The notes under the pieces were generated by a model, which was given only the letters and a program-made list of their open reading frames with translations, was not told where the DNA came from and made no database searches. The position numbers and the translations under genes are program-made. This document shows, piece by piece, positions 19,464-28,135 of a stretch of DNA of 64,000 bases. This stretch comes from Leptospira meyeri (GTDB lineage: Bacteria; Spirochaetota; Leptospiria; Leptospirales; Leptospiraceae), in contig NZ_SORO01000001.1 in NCBI RefSeq assembly GCF_004368965.1, positions 1,396,001 through 1,460,000 of the forward strand, read 5' to 3'. Every line of letters starts with the position of its first letter. Positions within the stretch are counted from its first letter, which is position 1.

Positions 19464-19790
19464 GAGTGATAAGCGCTAACGGCAATGACCTACTTCCACC
19501 CCCACTCACTATTCCGCTACCGCGGGCGAGTGTCCTTGCCTTGCTCCCTATGGGTCGCAAGTCTGTCATTTCGCGAACAACTGGTGACTAGCGGTATGAT
19601 TTGGGTTTTTTATATTAATAGATAAGAAAAAGATTTTAACCCGCAATCCTGCGCAGTGACCCATAGGGAACGAGCAGGCGACTTTGGCGGGCGAAGCAGC
19701 GGAGCGTAGCCAAAAGTCGCGGACATTAGCCGGATCACAAAACGCTCCACAAACAAAAAAAGCGCACACTTTCGTGAACGCTTTCTAAAG
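19464..19790. repeat. 5S-associated repeat unit, copy A1
   Basis: A unit of about 327 bp that begins with a degenerate copy of the 5S rRNA 3' end (GCTAAC, GGCAATGACCTACTTCC) and continues with two strong inverted-repeat structures. One pairs TCCCTATGGGTC with GACCCATAGGGA, and the other pairs GCGACTTTTGGC with GCCAAAGTCGC. It ends in a terminator-like hairpin. The stretch 19561-19797 matches 29701-29937 with a single internal difference until the flanking 5S sequence. A minus-strand open frame runs through each copy, but its ends and conservation follow the DNA repeat, so I do not call it a gene. This explains the gene-free stretch between the hybrid kinase and the 5S gene. Confidence 0.85.
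19754..19782 (-). terminator. terminator-like hairpin inside repeat copy A1
   Basis: Read on the minus strand, a 9-bp stem AGCGTTCAC/GTGTGCGCT with a GAAA loop is followed by a U-rich tail. One base differs from the copy downstream of the second 5S gene. It probably descends from a 5S terminator duplicated with the repeat. Confidence 0.6.
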
Positions 19791-19945
19791 AGTTATTAGT
19801 GCTAACAGAGGTAATGTCCTACTTCCACCCCCCACTCGCTTTTCCGCTACCGCGGGCGAGCCCTGCGCCTTGCTCCCTATGGGTCGCAAGTCTGTCATTT
19901 CGCGAACAATTAGTCACTAGCGGTACTATTGGGTTCGCCCAATGG
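19791..19945. repeat. truncated 5S-associated repeat unit, copy A2
   Basis: It begins with the same degenerate 5S 3' end as the other units (GAGTTATTAGTGCTAAC, then AGAGGTAATGTCCTACTTCC) but stops early. At 19922-19945 it carries GGTACTATTGGGTTCGCCC, then AATGG. This is the 5S loop sequence on the plus strand with one base changed, opposite in direction to the real 5S gene beside it. The ATTGGG-TTCG-CCCAAT core is a perfect small hairpin. Confidence 0.75.
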
Positions 19946-19962
19946 ATTTTACTCTGTATAAT

Positions 19963-19993
19963 AAAAAAGCCAACCTTTCGGCTGGCTTTTTTT
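19963..19993 (-). terminator. terminator of 5S rRNA copy A
   Basis: On the minus strand GCCAGCC-GAAA-GGTTGGC forms a 7-bp stem (one G-U pair) with a GAAA tetraloop, followed by six U residues. It lies 20 bp past the 5S 3' end. A T-run on the other side lets it work in both directions. It differs in sequence from the terminator of the second 5S gene. Confidence 0.85.
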
Positions 19994-20012
19994 ATTGAGT
20001 TATTAGTGCTAA

Positions 20013-20128
20013 CCCGGCAATGTCCTACTCTCCCATTGAGCGAACCCAATAGTACCATCGGCGATGAGAAGCTTGACTTCCGTGTTCGGAATGGGAACGG
20101 GTATGGCCTTCTCTCCATAATCACCAGG
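20013..20128 (-). rRNA. rrf: 5S ribosomal RNA, copy A
   Basis: The 116-nt minus-strand sequence has the conserved 5S features: CCATACCCG, then TTCCCATTCCGAACACGGAAG, loop E/D region GCCGATGGTACTATTGGG, and GGGAGAGTAGG near the 3' end. The terminal helix closes as CCUGG with CCGGG. It is identical to the second copy at 29949-30064. No 16S or 23S gene is near, as expected in Leptospira, where rRNA genes are scattered. It is read from the side of the outer-membrane-type genes, and a weak TTGCAA box lies between the last of these and the 5S. Identity beyond the 5S stops about 11 bp upstream, so the two copies have different promoters. Confidence 0.95.
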
Positions 20129-20184
20129 AGTAATTACCATTACTTCTAAGTGTGCTGGATTTGCAAGTTTATTTAAAAGAAAAT

Positions 20185-21132
20185 TTACAAATTTAAATCG
20201 TAAGTCACACCAAATTTTAATCCAGAGACGAGGATATTGTGTTCTGCTGTTGCAGATACAAATTCCATTAAAGTCCCCAGACTACTGATTCCGTTTTCAG
20301 AAACACTGAAAGCAATGGGACTTTGGGACTTAGCAGTCATCCTTTCACTTTCAAAACTTGCAAACAAACGAAGCCTAGGCACAACGACAATGCTTCCACC
20401 TACACTGATCTTCTCAGAATAAAAAGTGTAACCACCGCTGGCATAGTTATATACAATTCCATTATTATAAATTCGGAACTGTTCTGAATTATAAGTACCG
20501 GTAGAGTTTAAGAGGAAAGGTCCATAAATTAAGAAATCAGCAAAGAGTGTAGCTCGTTCGTTTAAATCGAATTCAAAACCAACTCCGAGAAGGCCAGAAG
20601 TTCCCGTTGCCGTTTTTGTATCTTGCCCCAAGTAGACAGGAGCACCTACACCGAGGTAACTTCCCTCCAAAGATTGGCCAACACTTCGTAAAACATATTT
20701 GGGTAGGATTCGAAAATTGGAAACAGGTGAAAGTGTAAATCCAATGTTGATGTCAGAATAGAGCAGACGATAGTCGGCATCTTTGATACCCAAGCCGTTT
20801 GCGTAATACGAATTCCATTCATAACCACGACCAAACCGGTTTAGGTGTAAGCCTAAAAAAACATTACTTAAGATTCCTGCATTCAAGGAATGGAAGTAGT
20901 CGAACCCTAAATCATTAATAAAGGTCATCCCACGATTGTTTTGCCAGTCCTGGTTGTATTCCAAACCAACGATGTCGCTATAAAAATTTCTTTTTTCAAA
21001 GTCGGGACGAAGGCTACCAAGAAATAAAGCACCTTTTAATCGTAATGTATTTCCATCCACTTTTCCTTGCGCAAATACAGAACCAGTAAATGCGGACATG
21101 ATCATTAGAAAAAAAATGAGACTACGTTTCAT
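20185..21132 (-). CDS. predicted outer-membrane beta-barrel-type protein
   Basis: A 315-residue exported protein. I start it at ATG 21132 because MKRSLIFFLMIMSAFTGSVFAQ is then a clean signal peptide cut after VFA. The mature part is rich in alternating aromatic and polar strands with Gly turns (for example GLEYNQDWQNNRG, YNYASGGYTFYSEKISVGGS) and ends in GLKFGVTYDLNL, as in outer-membrane barrels. I do not recognise a specific family. The next gene upstream is another exported protein in the same direction, 78 bp away, so they probably form an operon. The 5S gene follows downstream. Confidence 0.7.
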   Translation of the reverse strand: MKRSLIFFLMIMSAFTGSVFAQGKVDGNTLRLKGALFLGSLRPDFEKRNFYSDIVGLEYNQDWQNNRGMTFINDLGFDYFHSLNAGILSNVFLGLHLNRFGRGYEWNSYYANGLGIKDADYRLLYSDINIGFTLSPVSNFRILPKYVLRSVGQSLEGSYLGVGAPVYLGQDTKTATGTSGLLGVGFEFDLNERATLFADFLIYGPFLLNSTGTYNSEQFRIYNNGIVYNYASGGYTFYSEKISVGGSIVVVPRLRLFASFESERMTAKSQSPIAFSVSENGISSLGTLMEFVSATAEHNILVSGLKFGVTYDLNL

Positions 21133-21210
21133 TATTTGAATTACCTCTACATCCAATAACAAGCAACAAAGGTTTGACTCAATAAAAATTTATACAATAT
21201 AAACTAAAAC

Positions 21211-22236
21211 TTAAAACTCTAAAGGCATATACATTGCAATATGAAAGGTTCTCATTTCGTATGTGTAACCGTTTTCTTTGACGATTGGACCACCAAAAGA
21301 AAGACGGCCACGAAGTCCCATAAATTGTGGAGTTTCGACATAAAACATAAATGCAAACCTTGCATTAGAATTAATATTGATTTGGTTTCGAAACAAACTA
21401 CTTAAAGCCATAGACTCAACCGCTGTATATCTTCCTGTTGAAAATGCACTGAGTGCTGTTAGGTCAGGTCGAAGTAAACCATTGCTCGCAAAATAATATC
21501 CAAGAAGTTCCAAATTGTTTCCAGTCCCTAAATTAGCCAAAAGATAAGAAAGTGTGGGATCATCGTTAGGATTGATGTTTCCGGAGGCAAACTGTATGGC
21601 GCTGACATTATTTAAAAAATCGGCCCGGTTGCCTCGATTCGAAAGTGCTAGAGCTAAACCAGTGCCCGGATCTTGAAAATCAGCATTCCCCCGCATTCGG
21701 ACCTTTGCGGGACCTAACCCAAATCCAAACCGAAATGTTTCAGGATTACCAATATAAAAAATAGGAACTAACATAGAGTAGGTGCCTTCGACATTTGTAT
21801 CCAAATCATCTTTTACCCGATTGTTTTGATTGGGACCGGAATTTGTTCCACTGGAACTGGATGAACTTCCACTTGTTGATGACGATGGAGAATCGACTGA
21901 AGGTAGTTTTGACACAAACTGACGATCAAGATAAAAATTTGAGTTATGTAAAAGAAGGTTAATACCAAAATACTTTGTAATCTGATAATCAGCAGATTTG
22001 ATATCCAACATCCAAGAAACTTTCCCTGGACCTTCCTGTGTCATTGTTGCATTTCGATTTCTTCCTGAAATATCAACGGTAACGCTTTCAATCATTACTC
22101 CCGGATTGATGGAAAAATACTTCGTTCGTTGTGGTTCTGCATTTGGAGAAATAGTGTCTTTGTCAGAAGATTCATCAGCAAACAAAGGGCAAATGATAAA
22201 CAAAAAGGAAAGAAAAACTAATAAAAAGTATCGCAT
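21211..22236 (-). CDS. predicted exported outer-membrane-type protein, unknown family
   Basis: A 341-residue protein starting at ATG 22236. The upstream TTG would give only two extra residues. MRYFLLVFLSFLFIICPLFAD is a signal peptide. A low-complexity Ser/Gly linker (about residues 120-140, SSSTSGSSSSSSGTNSG) splits an N-terminal beta-rich part from a longer C-terminal part with GFGLGPAKVRMRG and a final strand ending LEF. The terminal aromatic residue suggests an outer-membrane barrel. No family is recognised. It lies upstream of the other barrel-type gene on the same strand. Confidence 0.65.
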   Translation of the reverse strand: MRYFLLVFLSFLFIICPLFADESSDKDTISPNAEPQRTKYFSINPGVMIESVTVDISGRNRNATMTQEGPGKVSWMLDIKSADYQITKYFGINLLLHNSNFYLDRQFVSKLPSVDSPSSSTSGSSSSSSGTNSGPNQNNRVKDDLDTNVEGTYSMLVPIFYIGNPETFRFGFGLGPAKVRMRGNADFQDPGTGLALALSNRGNRADFLNNVSAIQFASGNINPNDDPTLSYLLANLGTGNNLELLGYYFASNGLLRPDLTALSAFSTGRYTAVESMALSSLFRNQININSNARFAFMFYVETPQFMGLRGRLSFGGPIVKENGYTYEMRTFHIAMYMPLEF

Positions 22237-22305
22237 AACCAAATCTAATATTTTTTGTTTAAACTAAAAATAAACAAAATTTGTAGCAATGAAAAAATTC
22301 CAGGA

Positions 22306-23853
22306 TCAATACTTTGTTTCTTTTTTTAATAAAATTTTTCGGTTAGAGCATAAGGAAAATTGATTTAGTTCAAATTGGTCACCAGTTGTTTTTGTTTTGT
22401 AAGGATGGGAAATGAAAAATTGATATTCGACATCCTTAATATACTTCTGATCCCGATCCCAATGTTCAGAAAGAATTAATACGTTGATTTTATTTTGTTC
22501 TAAAAATTCATCAAAACTTATATTTTTATCAGAAATGTGAAATTGTTTACAGCTGGTGTTCGGGAGATAGGCGCAGACACTTCCATCAAATGCCAAAATA
22601 TGATATTTTTTTAACTCTAAATTCCGTAACACTTGGATTGTAAATACGTTACTACATGGATTACGGAGAGCCTCAGATCGAATGATCTTTGCTTTCTGCA
22701 AATAAAAAGATAGAAGAACCACCAAAAAGACGGCCACTATAGAATACAACCAAATTGGATTGGATTGCAAAGATCGAAGGATTCTATTAAAGTTTCTTTG
22801 CTGAATCAACAAAAGCACTATTGAGACTAAAAAGTGCAAGATATAATGTTCCCTTGGGAAAATAAATAAAATCGTAATCAAACTAATGCTGAGCAAAACA
22901 TAAAGAAGCAAATGGGTTGCGATTTTTCTTTTATTTCTTTGGAAACAAATTCGAATGAAGTCCTTTGTCTCAAAGAATATAAACAAGAGTATTAAACCAA
23001 AACTCACAAAAGGCGGAACTAAAAACAATTCTTGAATTTTCTTTAAAAATAAATCCAAATTGTGAAAAAGATGGAGTCCAAGGTGTTTAGGATTCAACAT
23101 CCAAAGATCCAAAAGATCTTTTGCATTCCCAAAATCCTTTGCTAAGAGTAAATCGCATGTTGTCCAAGGATCTTCAACATAAAGCTTTCTTACAAATTGC
23201 GAGAATGCATAGTGTTGACAAAAAGCATTATAGGACCTTGTACCATCACTGGGATTATGAGTAAAAATGACAATGAATCCAAAAGAATATAAAAAGATCT
23301 TAAAAAGTAATAGTTTCTTTTTTTCCTTATCTCCCCATGACTTATATAAAATTAGAAAAAATAATAAATAGTATACGTAAAGAAACTCCACTCTTGTGTA
23401 TACGAGGAGAAAACAAAAGACAATCGAGAGGAAATCATAATTCGAACGAAACGAAGTGTATAAGAATACTAACCATATACTAGATAACAAAGTAATAAAG
23501 GGCCAAAGGTCTGATAAAAATCGACTTGAAAAGAGAAGAATTAGGAAAGTTACAATTAGGATTAATTCCTTTTTTGATCGTGCTACAAAAAGGAAACAAA
23601 CGCCAAAAAGAAATACTAAAAATTGATAGTTAATGAAATATCGATCAATTGGATCCTTTATAAAATTGGATAAAATTTTATAATGAAGCTGATAAATGGC
23701 AGAATCAACAAAAGCAAATTTCTGATTTCCTGCTTCTAAATAATTTGTTTCATCATAAAACAAAACATCTCGATCTGGTTTGATAAAAATCGAATTCGAA
23801 AGAAGAAACAACAAAACAAGAACGGAATAGAATTTGTAAAATTTTAGCTTCAT
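22306..23853 (-). CDS. polytopic membrane protein resembling GT-C glycosyltransferases
   Basis: A 515-residue protein with about ten hydrophobic helices and a soluble C-terminal domain of about 120 residues. After the first helix comes DVLFYDETNYLEAGN. An acidic pair in the first outer loop is the hallmark of GT-C enzymes (PMT/ArnT-like), which transfer sugars from lipid carriers at the periplasmic face. The C-terminal part carries KKYHILAFDGSVCAYLPN and several cysteines (CSNVF, NTSCKQF). No exact family can be named, and an O-antigen or protein glycosylation role would be inference. It stands alone between exported-protein genes and the reductase gene. Confidence 0.6.
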   Translation of the reverse strand: MKLKFYKFYSVLVLLFLLSNSIFIKPDRDVLFYDETNYLEAGNQKFAFVDSAIYQLHYKILSNFIKDPIDRYFINYQFLVFLFGVCFLFVARSKKELILIVTFLILLFSSRFLSDLWPFITLLSSIWLVFLYTSFRSNYDFLSIVFCFLLVYTRVEFLYVYYLLFFLILYKSWGDKEKKKLLLFKIFLYSFGFIVIFTHNPSDGTRSYNAFCQHYAFSQFVRKLYVEDPWTTCDLLLAKDFGNAKDLLDLWMLNPKHLGLHLFHNLDLFLKKIQELFLVPPFVSFGLILLFIFFETKDFIRICFQRNKRKIATHLLLYVLLSISLITILFIFPREHYILHFLVSIVLLLIQQRNFNRILRSLQSNPIWLYSIVAVFLVVLLSFYLQKAKIIRSEALRNPCSNVFTIQVLRNLELKKYHILAFDGSVCAYLPNTSCKQFHISDKNISFDEFLEQNKINVLILSEHWDRDQKYIKDVEYQFFISHPYKTKTTGDQFELNQFSLCSNRKILLKKETKY

Positions 23854-23996
23854 CGAATGAGATTGATCCTGAACAAATTAATTATCTATCCAGGAACAAA
23901 GAAAAGTCTATTATTCTACTAAAATTATGAAAAAAGTCCTCAAACGAAATAAGTTTTTTTCATCGCACAAACACCAACAGATCCGTGAAAAAGTTT

Positions 23997-25181
23997 TTAT
24001 AGTTGAATCTCTATATCGGTAACAGGAAAGGCAACACAAGAGTGAATCCATCCAAACTTTTTATCGGACTTGCGAATTTTGGCTTCTTGGGGACTGAATA
24101 CTTCTCCTGATTTCAGTTTCACTCTGCACAAACTACATTCGCCCGATCGACAGGCATTTTCTGTAAAATATCCATTTCTTTCTAAACTATTCAGGAGTGG
24201 CTCTCCAACTTTCGCCTGGAAAGCTTGGTTGTTTCCTACTTTGATCTTCACTTCTTTCGTTGGAAGAACCGAATTCGGCCAACCATCCATTGTATCGGGT
24301 CTTGCAGGTGGGCCATTACTTTCGATTAAGATCCGTCCCGATCTCACTCCAAGTTCAAAAAGAAGTTTTGCTACATGTTCATTAAAAGGAGTGGGGCCAC
24401 AGACATAATACATCTTAGATGGAGGATTTTGCAGTAAGGTTTGTAATGTTTTATAATCCAATCGACCACGGTATCCTTTAAAATTAGGACTGACTTCCCG
24501 AGAAAGGAACTCGGTCAAAATAAAGTTTGGATGGGCAGCAGCTAAGTTACGAAGTTCCTCAATAAAAATAACATCATCTTCATAACTATTAGAGTAGATA
24601 ATATGGAATCGAAAGTTTTCGTCTGAAGATAAAAACGATTTTAACATACTCATCGCGGGTGCAATCCCTGATCCACCAGCAAGGAATACCAGATCCAAAC
24701 CATGAAAAAGAGGATTGTGATGAAAAGAACCCATTGGTCCTGTAGATTCAAATTCTTGTCCAATCTTAACTTCATCTAATAGATAAGGACTCACAAAACC
24801 ACCTTCTGCTCGTTTGATGGTCAATTCATACGAGTTTAGATCTTTTGGTGAAGAAGAAATCGAATAAGGTCTCGCAGTCAAGACACCCGAAAGAGAAACA
24901 AATAAATTGATGTACTGTCCTGCTTGGAAGGGAGGCAATTTTTTACCATCGACAGAGACCATTTTTAAGGTTTTTGTGGAAGGAGTATCCACTCGAATTT
25001 CTTCTACACGTAGTTTTAGTCGTTTTGGATGAAGGCTATTTATTTTTTCTCGGACAAGGCCTTTCTCTTCTTTAAAGTTTGAGCCATTTGTTTCAAGCTC
25101 CTCTTTTTTTAAAACTGCTTCCTTAAACCCAACCACAGAGTTCAAAATGTTTGTTTCTAATTTTTTGTTGTTATCTAACAT
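23997..25181 (-). CDS. ferredoxin-NAD(P)H reductase-type flavoprotein with C-terminal 2Fe-2S domain
   Basis: A 394-residue electron-transfer protein. The FAD-binding barrel carries RPYSISS (residues 104-110). The NAD(P)-binding part has GGSGIAP (169-175) and CGPTPF (261-266). The C-terminal plant-type ferredoxin domain has CRSGECSLC with Cys344, Cys349, Cys352 and Cys382 as cluster ligands. An N-terminal extension of about 50 residues is rich in Lys and Glu. Such proteins pass electrons from NAD(P)H to a monooxygenase, desaturase or similar partner. The CrtI-like flavoenzyme gene lies just upstream in the same operon (52 bp gap) and is the obvious partner or neighbouring pathway step. The physiological acceptor is not known. 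Confidence 0.88.
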   Translation of the reverse strand: MLDNNKKLETNILNSVVGFKEAVLKKEELETNGSNFKEEKGLVREKINSLHPKRLKLRVEEIRVDTPSTKTLKMVSVDGKKLPPFQAGQYINLFVSLSGVLTARPYSISSSPKDLNSYELTIKRAEGGFVSPYLLDEVKIGQEFESTGPMGSFHHNPLFHGLDLVFLAGGSGIAPAMSMLKSFLSSDENFRFHIIYSNSYEDDVIFIEELRNLAAAHPNFILTEFLSREVSPNFKGYRGRLDYKTLQTLLQNPPSKMYYVCGPTPFNEHVAKLLFELGVRSGRILIESNGPPARPDTMDGWPNSVLPTKEVKIKVGNNQAFQAKVGEPLLNSLERNGYFTENACRSGECSLCRVKLKSGEVFSPQEAKIRKSDKKFGWIHSCVAFPVTDIEIQL

Positions 25182-25233
25182 ATTCTATTTCCTATCCATC
25201 CGAGTCGATCGATTCATTCAAATCCTAAATTGT

Positions 25234-26766
25234 TCATTGAGTGGAAGCAGTTGTATTTGATTTACGAAGAATCTTCGACCGTTTCATAATCTTCCGCGCC
25301 GTATTGTAACCATTCAAATACGTTGGTTGGAAGCCGCCCATACTTGTCCAACTGCTGGCTGAATAAAGTCCATCAATCGCATCCAAAGGTTCACGGAATA
25401 GATGACCATCTTGTAAATTTTGTTTGAACCCATAAATGGCACCACCTGGTGTATTTAGATAACGCATCATCGTCATTGGTGTGGCCACTTCTGCTTTTTC
25501 AATATGTGCTCTGATTTTAGGGTATGCCATCTCAACAAGTTTGATAAGTTTATCACCAAACTCATATTTTGTGGAAATATATTGTTCCGGTTGTACATCC
25601 TTCCAAGCCTCTCCATATTGTAATGCAACAAGAGTGACGACTGATTTTCCTTTTGGGGCCAATTCCTCATCGATATAATTATAACAAGTGACCATCCCCC
25701 AATCGGGAGCATCCAAAGTATACATGCGGTCTTCTGTGACTTTTGAGTTAGCTGTTGTCATCACAAAGGTCGAAGCAGTTGTGAATCCTAATTCTTCAGG
25801 AGAACAATCCAAACCCAAATATAAACAAACTGCCGAAACACCCATTCGTCTTGATTGGAAATCTTTTAAAACAGAAGGAGGAGTTTCTAAATCCAACATT
25901 TCATGATAAGTGAGGAGAGGACTAGCATTGGAAACAACGGCATCACAACTGACAGTTTCTCCTGTTTCCAAAAGAACCCCTCGCACTACACCATGTTCCG
26001 TAAGGATTTTTTCCGCCGCACAATGGAAGCGAACTTCTCCACCGGCTTCTTCAAAGGAAGTAAGAAGTGCACTCGAAAGCATTTGGGAGCCACCTTTGAT
26101 ATGCCAAGGTTTATAAACACAATAAAAATATACCATACCGATGAATTCAGCAAACACCAAATCCGTCGTAGGTATTCCAACATAACTCCAATAAGGTGTG
26201 ATTACACTGATTAAGTCTTCATTTTTAAAAAATTCATTTAGAACATCAGTTGTAGAACGAAGTCCATATGCTGAAAAAGTAGGACACTTTGTTCGAATTT
26301 TTTCTTGATCATTAGATAATCTGACCCTTGGTAACACAAAATAATATTCATTGACAACGGCTTCACTAAGAGCAAAAAAACGATCAATCGAATTCTCTTC
26401 TTCTGGAAAAAGACTCTTTAAGTGGTTTTTTAATTCTTCCCAGTCGGCAGGTAATGTAACATCTAATTTTCCAGGGATTACGATACGATAGAGTTCTTCT
26501 TCTTGAACTAGATCTATCTTATCCAGAACACCAAGTTCTTCAAATACACGACGCATGATGAAAGGATTTGATTCCGTTCCAACCCCACTCAGTTGGTGAA
26601 GAGCCACTTCAAATTCAAAATCCCCTCTCACAAAGGAAGTGGCACACCCGCCAGGGACATTATGCCTTTCCAGTAACAAAGTTTTTGAACCTTCTCGCTG
26701 CAATCGAGTGGCTGCCATTAAACCGGCGTTACCGGCACCAATTACAACAGTGTCATAATGAAGCAT
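25234..26766 (-). CDS. FAD-dependent oxidoreductase of the phytoene desaturase / retinol saturase type
   Basis: A 510-residue flavoenzyme with an N-terminal dinucleotide fold (VVIGAGNAGLMAATRLQREG, Gly10, Gly12, Gly15) and ERHNVPGGCATSF just after it, the CrtI/RetSat-type pattern. Near the C-terminus, GLYSASSWTSMGGFQPTYLNGYNTARKI is the typical second FAD-contact region. Substrates of this family are hydrophobic polyenes, fatty acids or retinoids, and the exact one cannot be read here. The gene is divergent from a TetR regulator gene. A 23-bp perfect palindrome lies 38 bp before the start codon. The ribosome-binding site GGGGAG precedes the ATG well. The 2Fe-2S reductase gene follows. Confidence 0.85.
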   Translation of the reverse strand: MLHYDTVVIGAGNAGLMAATRLQREGSKTLLLERHNVPGGCATSFVRGDFEFEVALHQLSGVGTESNPFIMRRVFEELGVLDKIDLVQEEELYRIVIPGKLDVTLPADWEELKNHLKSLFPEEENSIDRFFALSEAVVNEYYFVLPRVRLSNDQEKIRTKCPTFSAYGLRSTTDVLNEFFKNEDLISVITPYWSYVGIPTTDLVFAEFIGMVYFYCVYKPWHIKGGSQMLSSALLTSFEEAGGEVRFHCAAEKILTEHGVVRGVLLETGETVSCDAVVSNASPLLTYHEMLDLETPPSVLKDFQSRRMGVSAVCLYLGLDCSPEELGFTTASTFVMTTANSKVTEDRMYTLDAPDWGMVTCYNYIDEELAPKGKSVVTLVALQYGEAWKDVQPEQYISTKYEFGDKLIKLVEMAYPKIRAHIEKAEVATPMTMMRYLNTPGGAIYGFKQNLQDGHLFREPLDAIDGLYSASSWTSMGGFQPTYLNGYNTARKIMKRSKILRKSNTTASTQ

Positions 26767-26804
26767 TTTTCATTCTCCCCAAGGTAATCCTTATGAAGAA
26801 CACC

Positions 26805-26827
26805 CAATCTTTACACTGTAAAGATTG
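26805..26827. promoter_or_regulatory. 23-bp perfect palindrome, probable TetR operator
   Basis: Half-sites CAATCTTTACA and TGTAAAGATTG flank one central base, an exact inverted repeat of 11+1+11. It lies in the divergent space between the FAD oxidoreductase and TetR genes, 38 bp before the oxidoreductase ATG. It holds a possible TTTACA -35 box on the minus strand. TetR dimers usually bind such sites. Binding is inferred from position and symmetry. Confidence 0.75.
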
Positions 26828-26953
26828 CAAACATTTTTCTGATCCATTTTTTAAAAAATCACCCACCCATTAAAAACAGGCTCGAATTACTTATCTTTTA
26901 AACCTTTACCGAAAAGGCTTTACCAGTGAAGCATGGGAGCCTACTAGGTTGTA

Positions 26954-27583
26954 ATGGCCGGGAAAAAAGAGAAAATAGACAAACAAACGACTTCCTACCA
27001 TCACGGAGACCTTCGCCCTGCCCTCATCTCTGCCGCACGAAGTTTATTACAAAAACAAGGGGCCGATGCCCTTTCTTTACGGTCCATAGCCTCCGCCATT
27101 GGTGTCACACATATGGCCCCCTATGCACATTTTAAAGGGAAACAAGAACTACTCCAGTCAGTTGCCGCATCTGGGTATGATGAACTGGCAGCCAATATGC
27201 TGAAGGCCCAAAAAAAACATCCGAATGTTCATGGTAGAATGATGGCTTATCATTATGGTGTGGAATACATCCATTTTGCCATCGCAAGCCCCAACCTTTA
27301 CCGTTTGATGATGAACCAAATTGATTTGGGAAAAAAAAAGGGTTCCGAGACAATTGAAAGAGAGATATGGGTGAGTTCTCAGCGCCCCTTTCGTTTGTTG
27401 TTTGCTGCTTTTGCGAATGAAAAGGTTAGTAAAAAAATAGCTCATGCAAGAGCACTTGGTGCTTGGGCCACTGTACATGGAATCGCCTCTCTTGCCATCG
27501 ATGGACACTTAGTCCTTCCGGAAGGAATGGATGTCATACAACTTTTCAAAGCAACTGTTAGTTCCTCTGTGGAGATAGAGTAG
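26954..27583 (+). CDS. TetR-family transcriptional regulator (WHG-type ligand domain)
   Basis: A 209-residue regulator. The N-terminal helix-turn-helix is at about residues 41-63 (LSLRSIASAIGVTHMAPYAHF). The ligand-binding domain carries WATVHGIASLAIDGHL, the signature of the WHG subgroup (PF13305, from memory). TetR proteins usually repress a neighbouring gene until a small molecule binds. The divergent FAD oxidoreductase/reductase operon and the intergenic palindrome make that operon the likely target. Two CTTTACC half-site-like words (about 26905 and 26922) lie just upstream of this gene and might allow autoregulation, which is speculative. An AGG lies 8 bp before the ATG. Confidence 0.88.
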   Translation: MAGKKEKIDKQTTSYHHGDLRPALISAARSLLQKQGADALSLRSIASAIGVTHMAPYAHFKGKQELLQSVAASGYDELAANMLKAQKKHPNVHGRMMAYHYGVEYIHFAIASPNLYRLMMNQIDLGKKKGSETIEREIWVSSQRPFRLLFAAFANEKVSKKIAHARALGAWATVHGIASLAIDGHLVLPEGMDVIQLFKATVSSSVEIE

Positions 27584-27588
27584 AAAAG

Positions 27589-27999
27589 TTGACCTTAATT
27601 CATACCATTCATGGTTTAAATTACGAAAGAATTTCAAGCTCAGAAGAAAGAGTTATGATTTCATTAATCGAAACTAATTTTGCCTTTGATGGATATAAAA
27701 TAGATGATTCAAAGGTTTCATATTACAAAGAATATGAAAGTATGAGTGAATTGAAAGAAGATAGTCACTTATTAGATAGCTGGAATGCAACATATTACTA
27801 CATTATGTTGATTTGCCAATCGGAAACCGATTTTCCATTGAAGGCAAAATTGGCAGGTTTATACCCATTCATAAATATAATTGTAAAGAATAGCAATATT
27901 GAACATTTTTTCTATTCTCCAAAATTCGATTTACTAATCGAACCGTCACTATTCCCTTTCGAAACAAAAGTAATTAAGGGCTCACCTCCATCATCTTGA
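27589..27999 (+). CDS. hypothetical protein
   Basis: Up to 136 residues from a TTG start. The first ATG in frame would begin at MISLIETN (27655), so the start is open. The stop lies about 140 bp before the VOC gene, and a 7-bp inverted repeat (AATCCCT/AGGGATT, about 28046-28068) sits between them. The sequence is acidic and partly helical with many Tyr and Ser residues, has no signal peptide or membrane segment, and no motif I recognise. It starts 5 bp after the TetR stop and may be co-transcribed with it. Its base composition is more AT-rich than the TetR gene's. Confidence 0.45.
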   Translation: MTLIHTIHGLNYERISSSEERVMISLIETNFAFDGYKIDDSKVSYYKEYESMSELKEDSHLLDSWNATYYYIMLICQSETDFPLKAKLAGLYPFINIIVKNSNIEHFFYSPKFDLLIEPSLFPFETKVIKGSPPSS

Positions 28000-28135
28000 A
28001 TCTTTTTTAGTCAATTCCACTCATAAAAACTTATCCTTTAGATTTAAATCCCTGAGATTGAAAGGGATTCATTATTAAAATCGCGACAGATATAAATCAT
28101 CTTGACCTTTTTAGACTTCAGACAAAAAGGAAGTC

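Noticed and set aside
19566..19769. A minus-strand frame of 67 codons repeated almost unchanged at 29383-29589 and 29709-29912
   Set aside because: It follows the DNA repeat, runs through its hairpins and terminator, and shows no gene-like start signal. Its similarity between copies is explained by repeat identity.
19286..20012. A possible insertion sequence, because of repeated units with inverted arms
   Set aside because: No transposase, no target duplication and no defined terminal inverted repeats are seen. The units carry 5S-derived ends and terminators instead.
19799..20149. Open frames of about 100 codons on both strands across the 5S gene
   Set aside because: They overlap the intact 5S rRNA and its degenerate copies and are chance frames in structured RNA sequence.
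26926..27135. A 69-codon plus-strand frame overlapping the TetR start
   Set aside because: It is out of frame with the clear TetR gene and reads as a shadow.
28046..28068. Inverted repeat AATCCCT/AGGGATT before the VOC gene as a terminator
   Set aside because: There is no T-run and the stem is short, so it is mentioned only under the neighbouring gene.
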